Shown in pieces: positions 48,282 to 57,621 of a stretch of 64,000 nt of DNA (the stretch's first letter is position 1; every line of letters starts with the position of its first letter). The notes beneath the pieces were generated by a model. That model made no database searches, was not told where the DNA came from, and worked only from the letters and a program-made list of their open reading frames with translations. This DNA is from Purpureocillium takamizusanense (taxonomy: Eukaryota > Ascomycota > Sordariomycetes > Hypocreales > Ophiocordycipitaceae): assembly GCF_022605165.1 (NCBI RefSeq), contig NC_063073.1, positions 930,001-994,000 of the forward strand. The letters run 5' to 3'. The translations under genes and the position numbers were made by a program.

Positions 48282-50074
48282 AATGAGAACACAGAGGCAG
48301 GATAAGAAGGCACAGCTCAGGACGACTTCACTGACGTGGACACGGCGCTTGGGGTCGACTCTTTTCCTTCAGTTGTCGGTCCCGCGGCATATATCTTGCC
48401 TGTGACTGCCATGCGCGGTTCCGGGTTGTTCGCCGTTGTGCCTTGGTCGTGCCAACTATGTGCTGGACGCGACGGCGACCGGAGAGATGTGCCGAGATGG
48501 TTTATTCGACAAGCTTGACCATGTACCAAAATTAATGGATGAAAGTGGGGGGCACGGCGACATGCCGGCAGCAGTCGCTCCGTGCAGCGGCAGCGGATGA
48601 TCTTGTTCTGCTCATATCTCCTCGAAGCATGCGGATGGGCCCTTCGCCTTACAGGGCCCTTGTCTTCTCCCACATATTGTACGTACACATTTTTTTTGCA
48701 AGGAAATCAGTAGGGTCATCAAAAGGTATTGGCCGGGAAAGATGACTCTGCGTTGTTTGTGGCGTTATGGAGGAACAGGCACTGTGCGGAGGACCAGTCG
48801 GGTGTTGCTGGGTATGGACTGCTTGAAGGTAGCTATAGGTAACGGATGCTACCAATTGAAGCGTTTTGTTGTCGAGAGAGCAGACCGAGCGTGCTAGATG
48901 TCAGAGCCAGCAAGCCTCACTTCGAATGGGAGCAGGGAATGCATGCCCAAGACAGTAAGCGGCACAGCCCAGTCTGAACGCGCTTCCCATCTGCTAGTCT
49001 GCTCTCTTTCTCACTCCTCATCCATTTTCGTTGACAGGCTTCGGCTGCCCTATAAGCAGAAGGCCTTTGCAGTCAAGCCGGGGACAAATCAGTTAGCGGC
49101 CAGCCATTCCTCGCGCTCGCTTTTCGGTGGCAAGACCGGGTGCACGGCCAAGATAGCAACCCGTAATTTTGCCATCGGAGGGAGAGGAGCTTGAAGTTAC
49201 TTGGTGATGCTTGCGTATTTACTTTTGTACAACGCGCGGCTCTGGCTCACGCGTTGCCAGTCAATAAGCTGGATAGTCTATACATAGAGACCAATATACA
49301 CTCTTTAGTGGTCATGCAAGAGCCCAATCGGCTGCGGGGAAGTAGATGCCCTTCTGAGGCTTCTCAGTTGGCGGGTGAGAGATGATGAAGACGACACGCT
49401 GATGTAATTAAGACCTCATAGTCTTAAGCGAAAATATGAGCATTCTCTTTATCCCGTCTCTTGAGGCATTACAACGCTCTTGCGCGTCGTGATGTTTCAA
49501 CTCTAACCTTACGATGCTGCTGGTGGAATAGGGTCCACGGGGTAGAGAGTGATGGTGGGAGGATGGAAGAGGTCGAGGTCGCACTGAAAAGGTACGAAGG
49601 ACGTGCTATGCTGACGAAGAGAGACGATGGCGGCCAATCAACATGGCCGTTGGGATTCTTCGCTGGCGTGGGGTTCTCTGTCCCGAAGCGGACTAGCGCG
49701 ACGCCGGAGCATCCCTCACCTCTTTGAGGTAAACAACAGAGAGCAGGAACACTTCCCACGTCTCAAACCATCGCCAACCCGCGACAAGTGCCTGCCGCTG
49801 CCCCATCGCCACCCGTCTGCATCCCCCCCGCCGGCATCGCGCATCGAGCCTTAGTGACATTGGCGAGGGTCTTGATGCGCCGGCCCTCGACCCCGACGCG
49901 AGCCATCTGACGCGACTTTGTCGGCGCTGTACCCGCGCCCCCCCCCCAACACGCGGCGCCATCGCAGCTGCGCAACGGCTCGTCGAATTGCGGGCGCGCA
50001 ATTCGTCCCTTCCGCCATCGCCATCTACGATCTCACACAGCACGGCGCCTCATGCCATCGCGACTCAGCCATCC
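48282..50074. other. Intergenic tract ATF1-DSN1
   Basis: ATF1 3' flank, then DSN1 promoter and leader. I see no gene, repeat or RNA I can support. Confidence 0.5.
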
Positions 50075-51719
50075 ATGACGACTCTCGTGGCGACTCGACA
50101 GGCGCTGGAACTTCTTAGCATGAGCGACCAGCAGAAGCGCCGAACAAGCAAGCGGCTTGCAGGTAGGTCCCTGAAGCGGAAGGACTTCCAACCATCGGTG
50201 CTATATGGATGCCGAGATGCTGACGGCGTAACAGCTGCGGCCGATTATGAGCAGGATGACGACTTTCAGTTTGTTCGCAAGTCAAAACGCCCGAAGACGG
50301 AGGAGGAGAAGGAACCGCCGAAGAAGACAGGAAGAGGCCGCGCGTCGGCCAAGGATAAGGCTGCCCGGGAATTGAGCGCCATATCGGAATCACCCAAAGC
50401 ACTTCCGTCGGTAGCGGCGGCGACAACGACCACAACCACAACGGGGACGAGAAAATCATCGCGGAGGAAGCAGAACGTCGATGCGCCAGAGGAGCCCCAG
50501 CAGCAACCACAGAAGAGGGCAACGCGCCAGAGCAAACGATTATCAGGCGATAGCAATGTTGAGGAGCCCAAAGCAAACGGCGCATCGCGCAAGCAAGGCC
50601 GTGGCAAGGGCAGACCACCGCGTGTGGTGTTGGAGGAAGAGCCTGAGGAGGAAGTGGACGAGGTAGCAGCATCGCCGCCGACACCGCCCGCACCCGTCGA
50701 ATCCACCAAGATTGCGCTCCCGATGAGCGACACGCCAATCATCAACCGCAACAAGGACATGCGCAAGAAGGGCAACTCGAACCGAAGAAGCAGCCTAGGG
50801 TCGCGTGGACGGAGGGCGAGCTCGCTGATAGAGAGTGGGCAGTCGGCGATACCGCACCGCGAGGTTGACCCGGCAGAATTCTACAAGCACATCGAAGCCG
50901 ACCTGGTAGAGCCGCGGAGGATGAAGCAGCTGCTAATGTGGTGCGGCGAGCGCGCCCTGTCGGCGAAACCGCCCTTGGGCACACCGAATTCGGATGCGAT
51001 ACTGGGAGGTACGTCAGATGGGACATGCAGCCGGCGACAGGTATACTGATCATGGTGCAGCTCGTGCGATTCAGGACCAGATACTTAGGGACTTTGCGTC
51101 CCGTTCGGAGTTTTCGGATTGGTTCAGTAGAGACGATGCTGAGCCAAGGGCAAAGGTGGTGCTCAAGCCGAACCCACGAAATATTGAGATGGATGAGAAG
51201 CTCGCGTCGCTACAAGAGAAGATTGACAGGCAAGTCACTTGTCTCGATATCGCGCCAACGCAGAGACTGACCAAATACAGGTTACGGAGAGAGAAAGAGG
51301 CGTGGCTATTAATGAAGAAGCTCCCTCCGGAACAGCCGCCGCTATTCAGCGCCGATGAGCCCGACCAGATCGTCCTCCCAGACTTTGATCTGTTGGACGA
51401 GGACGACGGAAAGCTACGGGGCCAGCTCGCCGACGAAGCAAACTCGTCCGCGGCACTACGCTCAAGAACAGAATTGAGATTGAAAAAGATTCAGTCGTCA
51501 TTGGAGTTCCAGATCGATCAGTTTGCGGATAACGTGCACAAGCTGGAGCAACGAGTACAGGTCGCCGGCAAGGAAGCGGATAGGGTTCTGAAGCTCAGCG
51601 CGGTACGGCTGCGTGAACGCGAGCAGCGGGAGAAGACAAGTGCCGGGACGAGAGACATGCCCATCATGGAAGTCCTCCGGAGCCTGGGTCAGATACTACC
51701 CGAAGGCAACGGGGGGTGA
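50075..51719 (+). CDS. DSN1: Kinetochore MIND/Mis12 complex subunit Dsn1 (Mis13)
   Basis: Proposed exons 50075-50162, 50235-51008, 51061-51229 and 51281-51719 give 489 residues. The N-terminal third is basic and disordered (RRTSKRLA, SRRKQNVDAPEEPQQQPQKR). The conserved Mis12-Mtw1 domain begins near VDPAEFYKHIEADLVEPRRM and includes LLMWCGERAL, AIQDQILRDFASRSEFSDWF, VVLKPNPRNIEMDEKLASL and a C-terminal coiled coil ending MEVLRSLGQILPEG. Dsn1 links inner-kinetochore proteins to the Ndc80 complex at centromeres. Introns 1 (72 nt) and 3 (51 nt) are multiples of three and contain no stop, so a retained-intron reading is possible. Intron 3 has a GC-AG pair (gcaagt donor). Intron 1 is supported by the join SKRLA-AAADYE and a gctgac branch site. 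An alternative start lies at 50120 (MSDQQKRR). Confidence 0.88.
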
Positions 51720-52405
51720 TGCGGCCGCGTTGCTTGCTAGGGATGATGGGCAGAAGGCGAGGTTTCTTAACGAGGCTGATGATGACGAGACGCGAGGCGC
51801 TTGGTGTTGGAGCTCCCTTGTTTGGCAGGCAGGGCCTCTTTCCCCTCTGTTACTGCTGGCGTCCGGGAAGACGCAGAAGGAGGCGGCCCCCTTCCTTTTT
51901 TTCCCCTTTTTTTTGACTGTATCTGGGAGCCAGGGGGAGGCAGCATTGGTGCGCGCGTTGATTGTGGCCGCCTTGGGACAAATTTTCGGACAGCATCACA
52001 ACTTTTGGGCAAGCTTGGGAGTTGCGGAGGGGGCGCATCTTTGTTGTCGGTGTACTTGGTTTGTACAGCAGACGCGGGGCCCTTATCGCGCACGAGAACA
52101 TACATGGGCAGTTTGTATTCGTGCATTATTGAAGCACGCAATTTTTTTGGTCCGTCTCCCACGATGGAGTGCTGGCCAATAACTACCCCTGGCGTTTTTA
52201 CATGTCTACTCTGTGTCTGTCGTGTATCATGGTACAGAAATGTTGGTACATCTTGTGTTTCCTCCCCCTCTGTCTCTTTGCACCGATCTACCTATTCGGT
52301 AACGTTACCGGCCTGGAGAAATGCTTGGTTGGGCCCGGAGAAGGAGATCTCCTTCCCGTTGACCCATTTCCCCCTTTCCGTTTCCTTCCTAGAGGAAATC
52401 GCCCT
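51720..52405. other. Convergent 3' flanks of DSN1 and SDH5
   Basis: About 690 bases with open but non-conserved frames. Nothing recognised. Confidence 0.5.
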
Positions 52406-53328
52406 TCACTTGGACTCCTCGAGGGCAGGCATAAAGGCCATGCCGGTGCCCTCCTTGCCGTCGACGCTGCGCAGCTGTACGTGCTCGCGCAGGAGGGCGA
52501 GGATCTCGCTGCCGCGCCAGCGCGTAGGCACGGGGCGGTACGCGGGCTTGAAGTTGCCGACGGTCTGGGCCCACTCGCCCTTAGGGGGCGTCTGGCGCAC
52601 GAAGGCGTCGTCGGCAGCCTGGCCGGCGACGTCGATCGACGACGATGCTGGTGATGTGGTGGTGGTGGCGGTGGTGCCAGCGGCGGAAGGGGAAGAAGAT
52701 GAAGAGAGAGACGATGACGAGCCGACGGGGGCATCGGCAGGGTTCGTCGACGTGTACCCCTCGGAGGGCTCGCGCTGCGTCGCCCAGTAGTATATGTCCC
52801 AGTCGTTCTCGTCGAGTAGCAAGTCGTACTGCGTGAGCTGCTCCGGGGTCATGGAGGGGAGGTGCTTGGCGGCGAAGGTGGAGAGCAGGAGGTCAGACTC
52901 GAGAGTCCCTCGTTTGCGTGACTGGTCTGCCGCGGCGGAACAACAAGGAGCGCATTCAGTGGTCAGCTTTTGTTTTTTTCCTTTTACTTCTCTTTGAAGC
53001 AGAAGACGATTCGGGAGAGGAGAAGAGAGAGAGGGGGGGGGGCCGCACAGAGGAGGCGAGCGCGCTTCGTCTCAGCGTCCTCGCCGGTGCGCCGTAACGG
53101 CTCAATGCGAAACTTTGCGCCCTGCAGCTCGCCTACGCCGAGCTCGTCGCCCGCCGCGGGGGAGGATGACGCGCTGTAGAGGCGGATGAGGGACGACCTC
53201 GTGGTAGTGGTGGTGGTGGCGGCGGTGGCGATGGCGACGGCGGGAGCGCGCATGGCCGGTGCGCTCGAGGAGGAGGTGCACGCGCGGGCAACGCAACGGC
53301 GCGCGAGGGGGCGAATGGAAAAGGCCAT
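52406..53328 (-). CDS. SDH5: Succinate dehydrogenase assembly factor 2 (Sdh5/SDHAF2), mitochondrial
   Basis: Two exons, 53328-53049 and 52926-52406 (intron 122 nt, phase 1), give 266 residues. Residues 1-50 are an Arg/Ser/Thr/Ala-rich mitochondrial presequence ([12 protein letters not shown]). The splice joint rebuilds the family signature [18 protein letters not shown]. It is followed by [28 protein letters not shown] and YYW. Sdh5 promotes covalent attachment of FAD to the Sdh1 subunit of complex II in the matrix. Between YYWATQREP and the C-terminal [15 protein letters not shown] there is a Ser/Thr-rich insertion of about 65 residues that human and yeast proteins lack. The donor is gtgcgg. 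The intron contains a long pyrimidine tract including the C-run opposite 53033-53042. Confidence 0.93.
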
Positions 53329-54342
53329 GGTTCTTATGATGGCGTTCGTCGGTGTGTTTGTCTCTTCTCCGACTCGGTCGCTCAGTCGCTCGGTGGATGG
53401 ATTGATGTGTGCTGCTGCTTCTCCGCTGGTGTTTGTTTTCCCGTTTCCTTTCTCTTCCCCTTTCTCTTTCTCTTTCTCGTGAGAGGAGATTCGGGTCCTT
53501 GAGTCGCGGAATTGAGGGACGAGCAAAAAAGTCGATGATGGAAGAGCGTGTTTGCGGGCTTGTCAGAGCTGTTTGATGTGATGGGAACCCCGAACGAGTG
53601 AAGTAGCCGACTTGGTTTTTAGGTAGGGATAGGCCGGCGCCGGGGGCGGGTGAGTGGGTGGGTTCTTGACCGCGCCGCCGCCACGCCCGTCTGTCCTACA
53701 GGGCCGAGAGCATCTGGGATCTGCTGGGCGTCGGTGCCGAGGATACTCGCTGGGGGCCCCGCTAACTAAAATACTACGACTGAACGTCCTCCGCCAGGCA
53801 CAGGAGCTGCACGGGAGAGAACGTCTGCGAGACAGCGATGCAGGTAGAATCCAGGGACTATGTGCGTCGCGGTCCTAGACATGACTTAGCTAGGTAAGCG
53901 AGGGCGTTTTAAGATCCATCGTCACGACTTGTACCGGCCGTTGCCATGGCCCCGGGCGCCAGATCGGATGCTTTAAAGATTTATATCAATCATCGTGGTA
54001 TTAAGTCGGAGCCGTAAACCGGGCTGCGACATGTACTCCAAAAACCAGCCCGGCCCTCGCCTCGTCGTTTTAGCCCTTAACATGTCCGCCCGGCCCCTGT
54101 CGTTCATCGTCATGTACAAACGCCAGCATATTCCGAATGCCTCATGCTGATTGCCATCTGCCGTTGCGCTGCCACCTTGCGCTTGTTTCATACACCTCCA
54201 CTGTCATCTATCGCGCCCAGTAAAGCAGACCCGGCACAGAAAACGTCGCCATCGCCGACACACAACCCCTTAGAGCTCTCCCGCTTGTAGAAGTCTGACT
54301 CTCGCCGGGCGGCAGGGGTCGTGGAGGGGCCCCGAGGGGGTA
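53329..54342. other. Intergenic tract SDH5-ERV25
   Basis: SDH5 promoter (CT-rich upstream of its ATG) and ERV25 3' flank. No gene seen. Confidence 0.5.
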
Positions 54343-55225
54343 TTAGATGAGGTGCTTGGAGCGGAAGTAGGCGCGCAGGTACATGATCTGCCAGGCCCAG
54401 AGGCCGATGAGCAGCCAAGTGGTGCCGATGCCGAACCACTTGACACGCGTGTTGGTGCTCTCGTTGGTGTCGCGCAGCTTCTGCTCGCGCGTGCGCAAGT
54501 AATCCATCTCGCGCACAATCTCGGCCGTAAGCTCCTCAATCCGGCGCAGGTCCGCCTCGACGGGCTTGAGCTTCTCCGTTGCCTGGATGGCTGACCAGTC
54601 CTTGGCGTCGGCGCCAATGTCAATGTCCAGCTCGACGTGGCGCCAGGACGGGTTGGGGCGGCGAGCTGTCATTGTTTTCCTCTTGTCAGATTCTGCCACT
54701 CGTTTCGCAGTGTACTCTGGGTTGGGGAGCTATTGAGGCGCATCATGGACGTACTGCCGGTCTGAATGTTCTCAAAGCACACGTCAAACGCCGCGTCAGC
54801 GTGAGACGTAAAGACGGACCTCGACTCGCCGACGACATCCTTTGCCTTGGCGTAGTCGTTGCCCAGCGCATCGCGAATCTGTAATCCATCGTCCTGTTAG
54901 CCTCTCTGTTGCCTCTCTCCCTCTCTCTCTCTCCCGCCAAGCCATCAAGTAGCTACACCAAACCATCCACCCGGGTGGACGGCGGCGGGAAGGGTCTCAA
55001 ACGCACGTGAATGTTGACCGTCATGCCATCGCCCTTGTAGCCGTCGACCGTAGCCGTCACCACAACGAGCGTCTCCTGGCCGACAAAGTTGCGGATGCAG
55101 CGCTCCTTCTTGTGATTCTCGGCGCCGGAGTGCGACGGCAGCTCGAACTTGAGGGCGCTGGCGGCGCTGGTAAGCAGCAGCAGGCCGCAGAGCCATTGCA
55201 GGGGAGATGAGCGTAGCAATGCCAT
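54343..55225 (-). CDS. ERV25: p24-family COPII cargo adaptor Erv25
   Basis: Three exons, 55225-55007, 54878-54755 and 54665-54343 (introns 128 and 89 nt), give 221 residues. Features are a signal peptide ([20 protein letters not shown]), a GOLD domain with the paired cysteines (ERCIRNFV ... [11 protein letters not shown]), the conserved [19 protein letters not shown] segment, a membrane-proximal coiled coil ([18 protein letters not shown]), one membrane span ([20 protein letters not shown]) and a short cytosolic tail [11 protein letters not shown] with aromatic and Lys-containing coat-binding signals. Erv25 cycles between ER and Golgi with other p24 proteins and helps load cargo into COPII vesicles. 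The ATG at 55225 gives the signal peptide directly; the longer frame upstream is leader. It is divergent from the U1-C gene. Confidence 0.95.
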
Positions 55226-55703
55226 TGCCGCGTGTCGTCGTCGTGCGTTTCCTCTCGTCGATATCGTTGGCCGTGGGAGCTGGCGAAAAGGGACACCAAC
55301 GGACCGTGTTTCCGCTGGAGCAGCTCGAAACTGCAAGGTGTCGCGTTGGAACTGCCACCGAGCAAAGGGGCTGGCCAATGGGCCGCGCCCAGCTAAGCAC
55401 CCCCACCAGACGGACTTCCAAGAAGAAGCCTGAGCAAGGGCTCTTCTGTACGGTACGGTACGGTACGTACCTGGCTGCAGGTTGAACGACGACCCACCCA
55501 GTCACGTGTGGGGCCAGCCTCGCCAGCTGGCGTGCTGCGCTCTGGCCAAGAGCCATTGGAAGGAACATCCATCATCTGGCGCGAGGCTAGAGCCTTCGAT
55601 CCCCGTTCAACGTCGCTCCATCACCGCACCTTCTCCAACCGCCGGTAACGCAGTGCAAGCAAACTATCCCTTGACGGCGACCGCCGATTCACCAGTCGTC
55701 AAG
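55226..55703. other. Divergent promoter ERV25/U1-C
   Basis: About 480 bases. It contains a (GTACG)-type tandem of four units at about 55449-55470. Transcription starts of both genes must lie here. Confidence 0.55.
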
Positions 55704-56795
55704 ATGCCCAAGTGTGAGTCTCTTTCTTCCGCCTCATTCGACTCTATTCTCTTGAATATGCAGCTCGCTAACATTTTCGTTGCCAGTCTTTTGTAAGCCT
55801 TGAATGCTCCCCTCGCAGCCGCACTCGAGCAACCGAAGATTAAACTCTTACCCTCCCGATTGCAAATCGCGTGAACCTTCTGTCTCGAGCGATGCTAACC
55901 CCTCGACCCAGGCGACTACTGCGATGTGTACCTTACGCACGACTCGATGAGCGTCCGAAAGGCTCACAACAGTGGCCGAAACCACATCCGCAACGTCGTC
56001 GAGTACTACCAGCGTGAGTCGCCCCATCCCCGCCCAACCAACTCTGCTAGCAAAGTCTCGCACCCCCCTTGCCCTTGCTGATACTAACCGGCCCATGACT
56101 GCAGAAATCGGCCACGAAAAGGCACAGTCCGTCATCGATTCCATCACCAACTCGTACGCCGCCGAGGGCCAGGCCCACAACAATCCCATGCTCCCGCAGA
56201 ACCAGCCCGGAGCTAAGGGCGCGTTCCCTCCTCCCGGCTTCCCTGCGTTCCCTGGAGGCACGTTTCCCCCTCCCCTGCCCGTCAGCCACAGCGGTGACCT
56301 CGTCGAGAACGAGCATGACGGAGAAGCCGACGGTGGACAGGTCGAGCTAACTAAGCTCGTCGCAGCTCCCGGAGCCCCTCCCCCGTTCCCAGGCATGCCT
56401 GGCGCACCGCCTGGCCAGTTCCCTCCTGGCGTTGCTCGTACGTATACATACCATCATTCATCTTTCGCCCTGACTGTGTCACGTGCTAACGAACCGCAGC
56501 TCCCCCCGGCGCAGCTGGCCGCGGCATGCCCCCCATGCCACCCTTCCCCGGTCCTCCGGGTGCCAATGGCATGCCCCCTATGCCTCCTCCCGGCGGTCTT
56601 CCTTTCTCGCCTCCCCCCGGTGGCTTTCCCTTCCCACCTCCTGGTGCTGGCGCCCCTGGTGGCCCTGGCGCCCCGCCTCCCAACTTTCCCGGGATGCCCA
56701 ACATGACCCCTCCCCCGGGCCACGGCTTCCCCGGTGGCCCCCCGCCACCCTTTCCCCCGGGACACTCTCCGGCTCCCGGCCAGGACAGACGATAG
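55704..56795 (+). CDS. YHC1: U1 snRNP protein C (U1-C/Yhc1)
   Basis: Six exons: 55704-55713 (10 nt), 55787-55792 (6 nt), 55912-56013, 56105-56293, 56366-56437, 56500-56795, give 224 residues. U1-C stabilises base pairing of U1 snRNA with the 5' splice site. The spliced start is [20 protein letters not shown] with a C2H2 zinc finger (C6, C9, H24, H30) identical in spacing to the known family. [17 protein letters not shown] follows, then a Pro/Gly/Met-rich tail typical of U1-C. Exon 2 is a 6-nt microexon: T-TCTTTT-GC codes for the invariant aromatic pair before C6. Four of the five introns (1, 2, 4 and 5) show a gctaac branch site. Intron 4 (56294-56365, 72 nt) is 3n without a stop. I call it an intron because of its gctaac and because the retained sequence is not Pro-rich. 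Confidence 0.93.
55787..55792 (+). other. 6-nt microexon of U1-C
   Basis: It is bounded by tgccag on the left and gtaagc on the right. The neighbouring introns are 73 and 119 nt, each with gctaac. Including it restores Phe4-Phe5; skipping it keeps the frame but fuses MPK directly to CDYC. Confidence 0.88.
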
Positions 56796-57621
56796 ATTGG
56801 GCAAAGACAAGACTTGTTTCGTTCTCAAGGGTCTAGAGATACCACATGGCTTGGTGCAATTTGTTTTAGGGTTTTCCTTCATAGTAATGGTAGCATAGAA
56901 GGCGAAGGTGGCGTTCGGGTTCAGCAAAACAGCGCCGCTGGTCGACTGACGACATGTAGCGGGCGGGCATATTGAGTGATTGCATAAGGAAGAAGCAGTC
57001 TACATGGATCAACACTGGCTTCTCATTGCTCCTTTCGAGGCGATCCATAGACTTGATCGTACAACGTGACGTGCTACTTGTTTTCTTTTTCTAACCGTGA
57101 CAACCAAATGCGACGATCTAGTGCAATGAGCAAGGCAATTTGCGACGCCTGTGCTGGCCGTAACCTACGGCCCTTCAGCGCCTAGTGTACATTGCCACAC
57201 ACCCCTCTGCGATCGAGGTAACGGCAGGAAACGGCTAACAAGAGGAATAACATCAAAAACGCTATTTGTCCCACCCCTTTCAAGCGGCCAACAAGAACAA
57301 CTCCATTATGCATTTCAATTCGCCTCGTCTCGCCACCTCATAGCACATCATCTCTGGCCCTTTTCCCGACTTCGTATCATATCGTCCTCCCTTCCTTATA
57401 CCTCAACGTAGTCGGTTGTCGTAAGTGCACCATTGTCGTAAAAACGTCACATCATGTCAGTCGTAAACATACCCGGGGCTGTCCGCATGCCGATTCCTCC
57501 GATCCTGTCAGTCCTCACACCGTGGCGTTGTTCAAGTACAGCTTTCAGCTCCCTGCAGCTGTTCGGGACACATCAGCCCGAACCTTCCAAGCCTTGACTC
57601 CGATGAAGAGACGTCACCACT
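56796..57621. other. Convergent 3' flanks of U1-C and serine-rich gene
   Basis: About 830 bases with no supportable gene or repeat. Confidence 0.5.
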
